A DNA stretch of 64,000 nt from Pseudorhodoferax sp965279475 (GCA_965279475.1 CBDIIA010000003.1:682001-746000); one strand, 5' to 3'. Shown: positions 8,258 to 18,003, numbered from the stretch's first letter. The notes: a model not told the origin generated them from the letters alone. A program made the numbers and translations.

Positions 8258-10366
8258 ATGGGGAGCAGTAACTTTCTTCTGGGTGTCTGGGGCTATGGCT
8301 TGGCAGGGGTGGTGTTCCTGGCCTTCGGCCTGCGCCTGCTCCAGCTCCGGTACCTCTGGCAGCCCCGCGACACATCGGCGGTGTTGCTGCTGGCGGCGGT
8401 GCTCAGCTCCGCGTTGTGGGGCTGGCTGGTGCTGGGGGCGTTGCTGACGCAGCGCACCGATCTCCGGCTGGCGGGGGCGTTGGCGGACTGGCTGCGCTAC
8501 GCCTGCTGGATCGCGTTCCTGCTGGTGCTGTGCCGCCCGCGGTCCGGACGGCGGCCGGGTGGGCACGGCTGGCTGGTGGCGACCGCGGTCGCCTTGCTGG
8601 GGTTCGGACTGCTGGCCAACCTGTACGCGCCGCCCGACGATTCGGTGCAGACCACGGCAGGCCAGTGGGCGTTGCTGAGTTCGATGTCAACCCCGGTGTT
8701 TGCGCTGTTTCTGCTGGAGCAGGTGTACCGCAACGTACCGGAGGATGCGCGATGGAGCGTCAAGCCTCTGTGCCTTGGCCTGGCGGGGGCACTCCTGTTC
8801 GACCTGTACCTGTATTCGCAGGCCGTGTTGTTCAAGCAGATCGACGGCGATGCCCTCAGCATGCGCGGCCTGCTGCATGCCTTGCTGGTGCCGCTGCTGC
8901 TGCTGTCGATCACCGGGCGCCGCGACTGGATCGCCAAGATCCGCGTGTCGCGCAAGGCCGCCTTCCATTCCGCGACCTTGCTGATTGCCGGGCTGTACCT
9001 GATCTTCATCTCGGCTGTTGGCTACTACGTGCGTTATTTCGGTGGCGACTGGGGCCGGGCGCTGCAACTCGGGCTGGTGTTCTCGGCGTCAGTCGTGCTG
9101 ATGATCCTGGCAATGTCGGGCGCCATGCGTTCGAAGCTGCGGGTGTTGCTGGGCAAGCACTTCTTTCGCTACCGCTACGACTACCGCGAAGAGTGGCTGC
9201 GCTTCACGCAGACCTTGTCGACCGAACATGCGCCGCAGGACATGGGTGAGCGTGTGATCCGTGGGCTGGCGGACATGCTCGAAAGCCCGGCCGGCGGCCT
9301 GTGGTTGAAGAATGCCGGCGAAACGGCCTTTCGGCAGTCGGCCAGCTGGAACCTGGGGCAGATCCGCGACAAGGAAGACGCATCCTCCGAGTTCTGCCGG
9401 TTTCTGCTCGACAGCGGCTGGGTCATCAACCTGCAGGAATACCGCTCGTATCCGCAGCGTTACGGCACGCTGGCCTTGCCGGGCTGGCTGCACGAGGTCA
9501 ACCAGGCCTGGCTGGTCGTTCCGCTGCGGGTCGGCGACGAGCTGACCGGTTTTGTGGTGCTGGCCCGTGCACGCGCGGACGTGGACGTCAACTGGGAGGT
9601 CAACGACCTGTTGAAGACCGCCGGCAGGCAGGCCGCCAGCTTCCTGGCGCAGATGCAGGCCACCGAGGCCCTGCTGGAAGTGCGCAAGTTCGATGCGTTC
9701 AACCGGATGTCGGCATTTGTCGTCCACGATCTGAAAAACATCGTGACCCAGCTGTCGCTGATGATGAAAAACGCCAAGCGCCTGCAAGGCAACCCGGAGT
9801 TTCAGCAGGATATGCTGATGACTGTGGAGAATTCGTTGGACAGGATGCGCCAGCTGATGCTTCAATTGCGCGAAGGCGCGACGCCGACGGGTACCGTGCA
9901 CGGCGTTGACCTGGAAGCGATCGTGCACCGTATCGCGGGCGTGGCAGAGGGCAGGGGCCGCCAGCTCGAGGTCGAACTGGCCGATCACGTGGTGGCGCGC
10001 GGACACGAGGAGCGGCTGGAGCGCATCATCGGCCACGTCGTGCAGAACGCGTTCGATGCCACCGACCCGTCGCAGCGTGTCTGGCTGAAGCTGGCACGCC
10101 AAGGCGGGCAGGCCATGGTGGAAGTGGGGGACACAGGCCACGGAATGTCGCAGGAGTTCGTGCGTGATCGTCTGTTCAAGCCGTTCCAGACCACCAAGCA
10201 GGCCGGCATGGGCATCGGTGCCTACGAGAGTTCTCAATACGTGCAGGAACTGGGAGGGAAAATCCTGGTCGACAGTGAACTCGAGAGGGGAACCGTCGTG
10301 ACCATCCTGCTGCCTCTGTTCGACGTCGACAAGGTGTCCGCCTTGCATCCCATGGAACATACATGA
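8258..10366 (+). CDS. prsK: PEP-CTERM system sensor histidine kinase PrsK
   Basis: A 702-aa inner-membrane histidine kinase. About eight hydrophobic segments fill residues 5-290, followed by a GAF-like domain (about 310-475), a dimerisation/phosphoacceptor region with FVVHDLKN (His near residue 490) and an HATPase domain with NAFDATD (N box), GDTGHGM and GMGIGAYES. This architecture and order (kinase, sigma-54 regulator, TPR lipoprotein) is that of the PrsK/PrsR/PrsT set of exosortase-A genomes. In Zoogloea PrsK-PrsR with RpoN2 controls PEP-CTERM protein genes needed for floc formation. The stop overlaps the prsR start by four bases (ATGA), so kinase and regulator are translationally coupled. 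Confidence 0.93.
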   Translation: MGSSNFLLGVWGYGLAGVVFLAFGLRLLQLRYLWQPRDTSAVLLLAAVLSSALWGWLVLGALLTQRTDLRLAGALADWLRYACWIAFLLVLCRPRSGRRPGGHGWLVATAVALLGFGLLANLYAPPDDSVQTTAGQWALLSSMSTPVFALFLLEQVYRNVPEDARWSVKPLCLGLAGALLFDLYLYSQAVLFKQIDGDALSMRGLLHALLVPLLLLSITGRRDWIAKIRVSRKAAFHSATLLIAGLYLIFISAVGYYVRYFGGDWGRALQLGLVFSASVVLMILAMSGAMRSKLRVLLGKHFFRYRYDYREEWLRFTQTLSTEHAPQDMGERVIRGLADMLESPAGGLWLKNAGETAFRQSASWNLGQIRDKEDASSEFCRFLLDSGWVINLQEYRSYPQRYGTLALPGWLHEVNQAWLVVPLRVGDELTGFVVLARARADVDVNWEVNDLLKTAGRQAASFLAQMQATEALLEVRKFDAFNRMSAFVVHDLKNIVTQLSLMMKNAKRLQGNPEFQQDMLMTVENSLDRMRQLMLQLREGATPTGTVHGVDLEAIVHRIAGVAEGRGRQLEVELADHVVARGHEERLERIIGHVVQNAFDATDPSQRVWLKLARQGGQAMVEVGDTGHGMSQEFVRDRLFKPFQTTKQAGMGIGAYESSQYVQELGGKILVDSELERGTVVTILLPLFDVDKVSALHPMEHT

Positions 10367-11724
10367 CGACTGAAAAGATGCGATCGCTGCTGATCGTGGA
10401 AGATGATCCGGCGCTGCAGAAGCAGATCAAGTGGTCGCTCGACCGGTTCGAGTCGATCACAGCGCTCGACCGCGAGAGCGCCCTGGTGCAGATGCGCCGC
10501 CACGCACCCGCGGTGGTGACGATGGATCTGGGTCTGCCGCCCGATGCCGACGGCATCACCGAAGGTTTCAAGCTTCTCGAGCAGATCCTCGCGATCGAGC
10601 CGGACACCAAGGTCATCGTGCTGACCGGGCAGAACGACCAGGCGAACGCATTGCGGGCCGTGGCCCTCGGTGCGTACGACTTCTTTGCCAAGCCCTTCGA
10701 GCCCGAACTGTTGAACCTGACGGTGGACCGCGCGTTCCGCATGTTCGAGCTGCAGAAGGAGAACCGCCGCCTGCAGTCGATGCAGCAGCCCGATGCGCTG
10801 GCGGGCCTGATCACCCGCGACCCTGAGATGCTGCGTGTCTGCCGCACGATCGAGAAGGTGGCGCCGAGCACCGCCACGGTGATGCTGCTCGGCGAAAGTG
10901 GGACCGGCAAGGAAGTGCTGGCGCGTGGCCTGCACCAGGCGTCGCCCCGGCGCAACGGCAAGTTCGTCGCGATCAATTGCGCGGCGATCCCCGAAAACCT
11001 GCTGGAGAGCGAACTTTTCGGCTATGAGAAGGGGGCGTTCACCGGTGCTGCCAAGACCACGCTCGGCAAGATCGAGACGGCCAACGGCGGCACGCTGATG
11101 CTCGACGAGATCGGCGACCTGCCGTTCTCGCTGCAGGCCAAACTGCTGCGTTTCCTGCAGGAGCGCAAGATCGAACGGGTCGGCGGGCGTCAGGAGATCC
11201 CCGTGGATGTGCGCATCATCTGCGCAACGCACCAGGATCTGAAGGCGCTGAGCAAGGAAAGCCGGTTCCGTGAAGATTTGTACTACCGTCTTGCCGAAAT
11301 TGTCATCAATATTCCGCCTTTGCGTGCCAGGATAGGCGACCCGGCTTTGCTTGCGCATGCGTTCCTGCGCCGTTTCGCCCAGGAGCTGAACCGCGGTTCG
11401 ATGAGCCTGAGCGAAGAGGCGGTGCGGGCGGTGGAGGCCCACCCCTGGCCGGGCAACATACGGGAACTGGAGAACTGCATCAAGCGCGCAACCATCATGG
11501 CCGACGGCAACCAGATCACCAGCGAGGAAATCGGGCTGGAGAGCCAGCCTTCCGACCAGGTGGACCAGTCGCTGGACCTGCGTGCGATCCGGGATGCCGC
11601 GGAAAAGAATGCGATCATCGTCGCGCTGGGCCGCGTCAACGGAAACATCGTCAAGGCCTCCGAACTGCTGGGCGTGAGCCGCCCCACCCTCTACGATCTG
11701 ATGCACCGCCTGGGCCTCAAGTGA
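10363..11724 (+). CDS. prsR: PEP-CTERM-box sigma-54-dependent response regulator PrsR
   Basis: A 453-aa NtrC-type activator and partner of PrsK. The receiver domain (about 5-125) has the acidic pocket in VEDD and the phosphoacceptor Asp in TMDLGLP near residue 49, with Lys in FFAKPFE. The AAA+ domain (about 148-380) carries GESGTGKE, the sigma-54-contact loop GAFTGA and the Walker B GGTLMLDEIGD. A FIS-type helix-turn-helix ends the protein (NIVKASELLGVSRPTLYDLM). All residues needed for sigma-54 activation are present. I found no -24/-12 promoter by eye within the cluster, so its targets are probably PEP-CTERM protein genes elsewhere. Confidence 0.95.
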   Translation: MTTEKMRSLLIVEDDPALQKQIKWSLDRFESITALDRESALVQMRRHAPAVVTMDLGLPPDADGITEGFKLLEQILAIEPDTKVIVLTGQNDQANALRAVALGAYDFFAKPFEPELLNLTVDRAFRMFELQKENRRLQSMQQPDALAGLITRDPEMLRVCRTIEKVAPSTATVMLLGESGTGKEVLARGLHQASPRRNGKFVAINCAAIPENLLESELFGYEKGAFTGAAKTTLGKIETANGGTLMLDEIGDLPFSLQAKLLRFLQERKIERVGGRQEIPVDVRIICATHQDLKALSKESRFREDLYYRLAEIVINIPPLRARIGDPALLAHAFLRRFAQELNRGSMSLSEEAVRAVEAHPWPGNIRELENCIKRATIMADGNQITSEEIGLESQPSDQVDQSLDLRAIRDAAEKNAIIVALGRVNGNIVKASELLGVSRPTLYDLMHRLGLK

Positions 11725-11758
11725 AGCGCTGCCGGATCCGACTTTGACTGGACTGATC

Positions 11759-14536
11759 ATGAACTTCAAGACCGCTCATTCTTTCTCCTTGGCGCCTGTC
11801 GTGTTGGCAGCGGTGCTGCTTGCTGGCTGCGGGGGTGACAAGCCCGAGGCGATGCTGGCGTCGGCCAAAGACTATCTGGCGAAGAACGACAACAAGGCTG
11901 CCGCAATCCAGCTCAAGAACGCGTTGCAGAAACAACCGGAACTGGCCGAGGGGCGTTATCTGCTGGGCGTAGCATTGCTCAATGGCGGCGATGTCGCCGG
12001 TGCCGAGATCGAACTGCGCAAGGCGCTGGAACTGAAGCAATCACCCGACGATGTCGTCCCCAAGCTCGTCAGGGCGATGGCGATGCAGGGCAAGACGGCC
12101 AAGGCCGCCGAAGAATTTGGCAAGGTGACGCTGAGTGGCTCCGCAGCGAAAGCGGAACTTCAGACGGTGCTGGCCAGTCTGTACGCCAGCCTGGGCGACA
12201 AGGCAAAGTCTCAGGCTGCACTCGACGCCGCATTGGCAGCCGATCCCGACAACGTATCAGCGCTGTTGATGAGGGTGCGGGAAAAGATGGCGGCCCTCGA
12301 CATCGACGGCGCGGCCAGCGGCGTCGATGCCGTCATTGCGAAACACTCGAAGGACTTCGACGCCTGGAAGCTCAAGGGTGACGTATTGTTGTACGGCAGG
12401 AATCAGCCCGAAGAAGCGTTGCAGGCCTATCGAAAATCTGTCGAACTCAAGTCGGATTTTCTCGCCGGTCAGAACAGTATCGTGACCGTGCTCCTGCGAC
12501 AAGGCAAGATCGCCGATGCCGAGAAGGAAGTCGAGGCAATGAAGAAATTTGCGCCTGCACATCCGCAGACGCGTTTGCTCGAGACGCAGATCGCCTATAC
12601 CAAAAAGGATTTCAAGCTGGCACGTGAGTCGGCGCAGCAACTGCTCAAGATCGCTCCGGGAAATCCCAGAAGCCTTGAGATCGCCGGCGGCATCGAACTG
12701 CAGCTCAATTCGCTGCTGACGGCGGAAGACTACCTTGCGAAGGCGGTGCTCGCGGCCCCTGAACTGCCGCTCGCCCGCCGATGGCTCGTGATGACTTATC
12801 TGCGCTCCGGACAAGTGGCGAAGGCCCAGACTACGCTGGCACCGATGCTGAAGGACAAGACCACCGACGCTAGCCTCTTGTCGTTGGCCGGCGAAGTCCA
12901 GTTGCAGAGCGGAGATGTTAAGAAAGCCGAGGAATATTTCGCCAAGGCCAGCATGCTCGACCCCAAGGACGCGCGCAAACGCACGTCGCTGGCCTTGACC
13001 CGGCTGGTCGATGGCAAGGTGGATTCGGCCTTCGGCGAATTGACCGACATTGCCGCGTCCGACACCGGCACGACGGCCGACATGGCCTTGATCAGCGCGC
13101 ATCTGCGGCGTAGGGAGTTCGACAGGGCGCTGAAGGCGATCGACGGGTTGGAGAAAAAATCGCCGAGCAGCCCGCTGGCAGCGAACCTGCGGGGACGCAC
13201 GCAGATGGCGATGAACAATCCTGCCGCTGCACGCAAGAGCTACGAGGCCGCGTTGGCCATCAACGCCACCTACATGCCTGCAGTCACTGGTCTGGCTGCG
13301 CTCGACCTCTCCGAGCAGAAGCCCGAGGACGCACGCAAACGTTTCGAGACGGTGCTGGACAAGGAGCCGAAGAACGGAGCGGCCTTGCTGGCCCTGGCCG
13401 AATTGCGTGCCCGTGATGGCGGCAGCAAGGAAGACGTCGCTGATCTGATCGGCAAGGCGGTCGCGGCGAATCCGACGGAGGTCGCGCCTCGCGTGCTGCT
13501 GGTGGATTTTCACCTGCGTAACAAGGACGCGAAAAAGGCCATCTCGGTGGCGCAGGACGCGTTGGCGGCCATGCCCGACAAGCCGGAGCTGCTCGATGCG
13601 ATGGGTCGTGCGCAGGTGGCGTCCGGCGATTTGAACCAGGCGACCACGACCTTCACCAAGTTGGTAGGTTTGCTGCCGCAGTCGCCGATGCCTTTATTGC
13701 GCCTCGCCGATGCGCAGCTGATGGCAAAGAACGAATCGCAGGCAGAGCAGAGCCTCACGAAGGCGATTGAGCTCAAGGCCGACTACCTGGATGCCCAACG
13801 CAGACTGATCGGCATGCGTATGGCGGCAGGCAAGTATCCGGAGGCCGCTGCCATTGCGCGGACGATCCAGAAGCAGCGTCCGAAGGAAGGCATTGGTTAC
13901 CTGCTCGAAGGCGATGTGCTGTTGGCGCAAAAGAACTTCGCCGGAGCAGCGGGCGTCTACCGTGCCGGGATCAGTCAGGTGCCTTCGCCGGAGCTGGCCG
14001 TCAAGCTCCATGCATCCCTGATCGCGACCGGCAAGCCGCAGGACGCCGAGAAGTTTGCTGCCGAATGGGCCAAGAGCCAGCCCAAGGACGCCACGATGCC
14101 GTTCTATCTGGCGGGAGCGGCGATGGCGCGGAAGGACTACGCATTGGCTGAGAAATACTACCTGGGCATTGTTCAGTTGCAACCTGCCAATCCTGTGGCT
14201 TACAACAATCTGGCCTGGGTCACGGCACGGCTCAACAAGGACGGCGCCGTTGCATACGCCGAAAAGGCCAACACGCTGGCCCCGAACCAGCCCGCGTTCA
14301 TGGACACGCTGGCGGTGTTGCTGGCCGACAAGCAGGACTTCAAGAAAGCCATCGAGTTGCAGACCAAGGTACTGGGCCTGCAGGCCGAAAACCCGGTCTT
14401 CAAGCTGAACATGGCGAAGATCTACGTCAAGGCCGGCGAGAAGGATTCCGCCCGCAAGCAACTGGACGATCTGGCCAAGCTGGGAGACAAGTTCGGCGGC
14501 CAGAAGGAAGTCGCCGAACTGCGCGCGACGCTTTGA
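11759..14536 (+). CDS. prsT: PEP-CTERM system TPR-repeat lipoprotein PrsT
   Basis: A 925-aa predicted lipoprotein made almost entirely of tetratricopeptide repeats. The N-terminus MNFKTAHSFSLAPVVLAAVL leads into the lipobox LLAGC (Cys near residue 24), so the mature protein is probably anchored in the outer membrane facing the periplasm. TPR-like helices run from about residue 35 to the end. Length, lipobox and position after prsR agree with PrsT of XrtA loci, where it is thought to be a scaffold for exopolysaccharide or PEP-CTERM protein handling. I chose ATG 11759; a TTG at 11744 would add five residues before the signal. It begins 34 bases after prsR. Codon use is a little less GC-rich than its neighbours. 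Confidence 0.93.
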   Translation: MNFKTAHSFSLAPVVLAAVLLAGCGGDKPEAMLASAKDYLAKNDNKAAAIQLKNALQKQPELAEGRYLLGVALLNGGDVAGAEIELRKALELKQSPDDVVPKLVRAMAMQGKTAKAAEEFGKVTLSGSAAKAELQTVLASLYASLGDKAKSQAALDAALAADPDNVSALLMRVREKMAALDIDGAASGVDAVIAKHSKDFDAWKLKGDVLLYGRNQPEEALQAYRKSVELKSDFLAGQNSIVTVLLRQGKIADAEKEVEAMKKFAPAHPQTRLLETQIAYTKKDFKLARESAQQLLKIAPGNPRSLEIAGGIELQLNSLLTAEDYLAKAVLAAPELPLARRWLVMTYLRSGQVAKAQTTLAPMLKDKTTDASLLSLAGEVQLQSGDVKKAEEYFAKASMLDPKDARKRTSLALTRLVDGKVDSAFGELTDIAASDTGTTADMALISAHLRRREFDRALKAIDGLEKKSPSSPLAANLRGRTQMAMNNPAAARKSYEAALAINATYMPAVTGLAALDLSEQKPEDARKRFETVLDKEPKNGAALLALAELRARDGGSKEDVADLIGKAVAANPTEVAPRVLLVDFHLRNKDAKKAISVAQDALAAMPDKPELLDAMGRAQVASGDLNQATTTFTKLVGLLPQSPMPLLRLADAQLMAKNESQAEQSLTKAIELKADYLDAQRRLIGMRMAAGKYPEAAAIARTIQKQRPKEGIGYLLEGDVLLAQKNFAGAAGVYRAGISQVPSPELAVKLHASLIATGKPQDAEKFAAEWAKSQPKDATMPFYLAGAAMARKDYALAEKYYLGIVQLQPANPVAYNNLAWVTARLNKDGAVAYAEKANTLAPNQPAFMDTLAVLLADKQDFKKAIELQTKVLGLQAENPVFKLNMAKIYVKAGEKDSARKQLDDLAKLGDKFGGQKEVAELRATL

Positions 14537-14591
14537 TCGGGTTCTGATGCCGGCGCACACGCTCTGACGTCGGCCACCGGAACCACACGCC

Positions 14592-15416
14592 ATGATGTCG
14601 GTGCCGCACCGTGTCTCCGCCGGGCCTTGCCACCGTGCGGCCTGCTCGCTGCGGTTGGCATGCGCCATCTGGCTGGCTTGCCTGTGCTGGTTCCTCGCAA
14701 TGCCTGCACAGGCCCAGATGGTCGAGCTGATCCAGAACGCAAAGCCATCCATCGTCATCGTCGGCACCTACAAGGCCACCAACAGTCCCCGGTTTGCACT
14801 GCGCGGTACCGGCTTCGTGATCGGCAAAGGCAACCTGGCGGTGACCAACGCCCATGTGCTGCCGCCGTCCACCGACGACATGACGGGGACGGACATCGTC
14901 GTGCAGGTGCGCGGCGCCGCCGAGTTGCAGATGCGCCGCGCGACCGTGCTGGAAATTGATCGCCTGCACGATCTGGCGCTGCTGCGCTTCGAAGGTGCGC
15001 CGGCGCCGGCGTTGAACGTGGGCGACTCGGATCTGGTGCGTGAAGGCCAGACCATCGCCTTCATCGGCTTCCCGATCGGCGGAGCGCTGGGGTTCTCGCC
15101 GGTCACCCACCGCGGCATGATTTCCTCGATCACGCCGATCGTCCTGCCGGCGGCCACCAGCCAGCAACTGAGCGAGCGCGCGATCCGCAGCGCACGCGAC
15201 GGCGCCTTCAACATCTTCCAGATCGACGGCACGGCCTATCCCGGCAACAGCGGCGGCCCGGTCCTCGATGTGTCGACCGGGGCGGTCATCGCGGTGATCA
15301 ACATGGTGTTCGTCAAGGGCAGCCGCGAGTCGGCTCTCAGCAATCCCTCGGGCATCACCTACGCCATTCCGGCCGGCTACATCCGTCCGATGTTGCAGCG
15401 GGCCGGTTCACCGTAG
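14592..15416 (+). CDS. Exported trypsin-like serine protease
   Basis: A 274-aa S1C-type (HtrA core) protease without a PDZ domain. An N-terminal hydrophobic segment ends in AMPAQAQ, giving signal peptidase cleavage near residue 42 and periplasmic or secreted location. The catalytic triad is intact: His in TNAHVL, Asp in LHDLALL and Ser in YPGNSGGPV near residue 218. The gene starts 55 bases after prsT in the same direction and is probably the last gene of the prs transcription unit. That context suggests processing of a surface or exopolysaccharide-associated protein, but no substrate is visible. A second ATG three bases downstream is equally possible. Confidence 0.87.
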   Translation: MMSVPHRVSAGPCHRAACSLRLACAIWLACLCWFLAMPAQAQMVELIQNAKPSIVIVGTYKATNSPRFALRGTGFVIGKGNLAVTNAHVLPPSTDDMTGTDIVVQVRGAAELQMRRATVLEIDRLHDLALLRFEGAPAPALNVGDSDLVREGQTIAFIGFPIGGALGFSPVTHRGMISSITPIVLPAATSQQLSERAIRSARDGAFNIFQIDGTAYPGNSGGPVLDVSTGAVIAVINMVFVKGSRESALSNPSGITYAIPAGYIRPMLQRAGSP

Positions 15417-15422
15417 CGCGGC

Positions 15423-15438
15423 GCCGGGGCATCCCGGC
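15423..15438. terminator. Hairpin between convergent genes
   Basis: GCCGGG (15423-15428), loop GCAT, CCCGGC (15433-15438) form a perfect 6-bp stem between the ends of the protease gene and convergent aspS. No T-run is present on either strand, so bidirectional termination is only a possibility. Confidence 0.35.
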
Positions 15439-15458
15439 TGGGTGCCGGCCTTTCCGGT

Positions 15459-17300
15459 TCAAGCAGCCGGCGTGGCGGCCGGTGCGCGCAGCCGGATGTG
15501 CAGTTCGCGCAGTTGCTTCTCGTCGACCGGGGCGGGCGCCTGGGTCAGCAGATCCTGCGCACGCTGCGTCTTGGGGAACGCGATCACGTCGCGGATCGAT
15601 TCCGCGCCGGTCATCAGCGTCACGATCCGGTCGAGCCCGAACGCCAGGCCGCCATGCGGTGGCGCGCCGTACTGCAGCGCGTCGAGCAGGAAGCCGAACT
15701 TCTGCTGGGCTTCCTCGGCCGTGATCTTGAGAGCGTCGAACACCTTCTGCTGCACGTCGGCCTGGTGGATCCGCACGGAGCCGCCACCCATTTCCCAGCC
15801 GTTCAGGACCATGTCGTAGCCCTTGGAGATGCACTTCTCGGGCGCGGTGACCATCCAGTCCTCGTGGCCGTCCTTCGGCGCGGTGAAGGGGTGGTGCACG
15901 GCGGTATAACGCTGCGCTTCCTCGTCGAACTCGAACATCGGGAAGTCGACGACCCACAACGGCGCCCAGCGGTTGTCGAACAGCCCGGTGCGCTTGCCGA
16001 ACTCGCTGTGTCCGATCTTGATGCGCAGCGCGCCGATCGCGTCGTTGACGATCTTGATGCGGTCGGCCCCGAAGAACAGCAGGTCGCCGTCGCGTGCGCC
16101 GGTCCGCTCAAGGATCGCCTGGATCGCCTTGTCGTGCAGGTTCTTCACGATCGGGCTTTGCAGGCCCGGCCAGCGCTGGGTCTTGTCGCCGGCGCCCTTG
16201 GCCAGCTCGTTCACCTTGATGTAGGCCAGGCCCTTGGCGCCGTAGATCTTGACGAACTCGGTGTAGGCGTCGATCTCGCCGCGCGACAGGCCGCTGCCTT
16301 CCACGGCACCGCCCGGCACGCGCAGGGCCACGACGCGGCCGCTGCCGCTGTTTGCCGGCGCCGAGAACACCTTGAAGTCGACGTCACCCATCACGTCGGT
16401 GAGCTCCGTGAACTCGAGCTTGACGCGCAGGTCTGGTTTGTCGGAGCCGTAGCGCAGTGCGGCCTCCTGGTAGGTCATCACCGGGAACTCACCCAGGTCC
16501 ACACCCAGCGTGCTCTTGAACACGGTGACGATCATGTCCTGGAACAGCGCGCGGATTTCCTCTTCGGTCAGGAACGAGGTCTCGATATCGATCTGCGTGA
16601 ATTCCGGCTGGCGGTCGGCGCGCAGATCCTCGTCGCGGAAACACTTGGTGATCTGGTAGTAGCGGTCGAAGCCCGCCACCATCAGCAGCTGCTTGAACAG
16701 CTGCGGCGACTGCGGCAGCGCGAAGAAATGGCCCTCGTGCACACGGCTCGGCACCAGGTAGTCGCGCGCGCCTTCCGGGGTCGACTTGCCCAGCATCGGG
16801 GTCTCGATGTCGATGAAGCCGTTGGCGTCCAGGAAGCGCCGGACTTCCATCGCCACCTTGTAGCGCAGCATCAGGTTCTTCTGCATGTAGGGGCGGCGCA
16901 GGTCGAGCACACGATGGGTCAGCCGCGTGGTCTCGCTCAGGTTGTCGTCCTCCAGCTGGAACGGCGGTGTGACCGACGGGTTGAGCACGGTCAGCTCCTG
17001 GCACAACACCTCGATCTTGCCGCTCTTCAGCGCTTCGTTGGTCGTGCCTTCGGGCCGGGCGCGGACCAGGCCCTTCACCTGCACGCAGAACTCGTTGCGC
17101 AGGTTTTCCGCGGTGGCGAACATCTCGGGCCGGTCCGGATCGCAGACGATCTGCACGTAGCCTTCACGGTCGCGCAGGTCGACGAAGATCACCCCGCCAT
17201 GGTCGCGCCGGCGGTTGACCCAGCCGCACAGCGTCACGGACTGGCCCATCAGCGATTCGTTCACGAGGCCGCAATAGGTGGTGCGCATTTGAGATTTCAT
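15459..17300 (-). CDS. aspS: Aspartyl-tRNA synthetase
   Basis: AspRS charges tRNA-Asp, and in bacteria without AsnRS also tRNA-Asn. The 613-aa protein has the bacterial layout: an OB-fold anticodon-binding domain (about 15-110, with GWVNRRRDHGGVIF), class II catalytic domain with motif 2 CFRDEDLRADRQPEFTQID near residue 220, the bacterial GAD insertion (about 300-420), and motif 3 GGLAFGLDRIV near residue 560. ATG 17300 (MKSQMRTTYCG) was kept; ATG 17288 four residues later is a realistic alternative, since the family typically begins MRTxYCG. It lies at the downstream end of a minus-strand run beginning at 28306. Whether it discriminates between the two tRNAs cannot be read reliably here. Confidence 0.97.
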   Translation of the reverse strand: MKSQMRTTYCGLVNESLMGQSVTLCGWVNRRRDHGGVIFVDLRDREGYVQIVCDPDRPEMFATAENLRNEFCVQVKGLVRARPEGTTNEALKSGKIEVLCQELTVLNPSVTPPFQLEDDNLSETTRLTHRVLDLRRPYMQKNLMLRYKVAMEVRRFLDANGFIDIETPMLGKSTPEGARDYLVPSRVHEGHFFALPQSPQLFKQLLMVAGFDRYYQITKCFRDEDLRADRQPEFTQIDIETSFLTEEEIRALFQDMIVTVFKSTLGVDLGEFPVMTYQEAALRYGSDKPDLRVKLEFTELTDVMGDVDFKVFSAPANSGSGRVVALRVPGGAVEGSGLSRGEIDAYTEFVKIYGAKGLAYIKVNELAKGAGDKTQRWPGLQSPIVKNLHDKAIQAILERTGARDGDLLFFGADRIKIVNDAIGALRIKIGHSEFGKRTGLFDNRWAPLWVVDFPMFEFDEEAQRYTAVHHPFTAPKDGHEDWMVTAPEKCISKGYDMVLNGWEMGGGSVRIHQADVQQKVFDALKITAEEAQQKFGFLLDALQYGAPPHGGLAFGLDRIVTLMTGAESIRDVIAFPKTQRAQDLLTQAPAPVDEKQLRELHIRLRAPAATPAA

Positions 17301-17367
17301 ATCGATTCAGTGGTCGCGCCCGCTGCAGGGCGCTTGGGTTGACGGTTGGGAGGCTGCCCGACCCCGC

Positions 17368-17994
17368 TCAGAGGGTCTTGCCGCCGTCGCCCGGGGGCAT
17401 GGCCGGAGCCACCACACCCATCGAGACGATGTACTTGAGCGCATCGTCGACGCTCATCCGCAATTCGATGCACTCGCTGGCCTTGAGCAGAATGAAGTAG
17501 CCACCGGTGGGGTTCGGCGTGGTCGGCACGTAGACGCTCAGGTAGTCGCCGGGCAGGTGGGTGGCGGTGTCGCCGCGCGGCACGCCGGTCACGAAGGCGA
17601 TGGTCCACGAGCCCTCGCGCGGCCACTGCACCAGCACCGCGGTGCGAAAGGCGTTGCCGTTCTCCGAGAACACGGTGTCCGACACCTGCTTCACGCCGGA
17701 ATAGATCGAACGCACGATCGGGATGCGGTGCAGCAGCAGGTTCCACCAGTCGACCAGCTTCCTGCCGAAGAAGTTGCTGGCGGCCGCGCCGACCAGCAGC
17801 AGGATCAGCAAGGCCAGCAGCACGCCGAAGCCGGGGATGTGGTAGCCGAGCAGCTTGTCGGGATGCCAGCTGCCCGGCAGGATCAGCAGCGTCTGGTCGA
17901 GCAGGCTGATCACCCAGTCGAGCACCCACGCCGTGATCACCACGGGCACCACGACCAGCAGGCCGGACAGCAGCCACTTGCGAAATGCGGTCAT
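17368..17994 (-). CDS. DUF502 family membrane protein
   Basis: A 208-aa protein of the DUF502 family, function unknown. Two hydrophobic segments (about 8-32 and 55-80) precede a conserved cytoplasmic or periplasmic domain with IPIVRSIYSGVKQV and VPTTPNPTGGYF, both hallmarks of the family. In Betaproteobacteria this gene regularly sits between fmdB and aspS, as here; it begins nine bases after the fmdB-like gene ends, implying co-transcription. It may have a role in envelope or membrane maintenance, but the sequence gives no catalytic motif. Start ATG 17994. Confidence 0.88.
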   Translation of the reverse strand: MTAFRKWLLSGLLVVVPVVITAWVLDWVISLLDQTLLILPGSWHPDKLLGYHIPGFGVLLALLILLLVGAAASNFFGRKLVDWWNLLLHRIPIVRSIYSGVKQVSDTVFSENGNAFRTAVLVQWPREGSWTIAFVTGVPRGDTATHLPGDYLSVYVPTTPNPTGGYFILLKASECIELRMSVDDALKYIVSMGVVAPAMPPGDGGKTL

Positions 17995-18003
17995 CGCCTG
18001 GGT

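Noticed and set aside
14592..15416. Serine protease as the exosortase of the prs cluster
   Set aside because: It has a soluble S1C Ser/His/Asp triad and one signal segment; exosortases are polytopic membrane proteins with a catalytic Cys.
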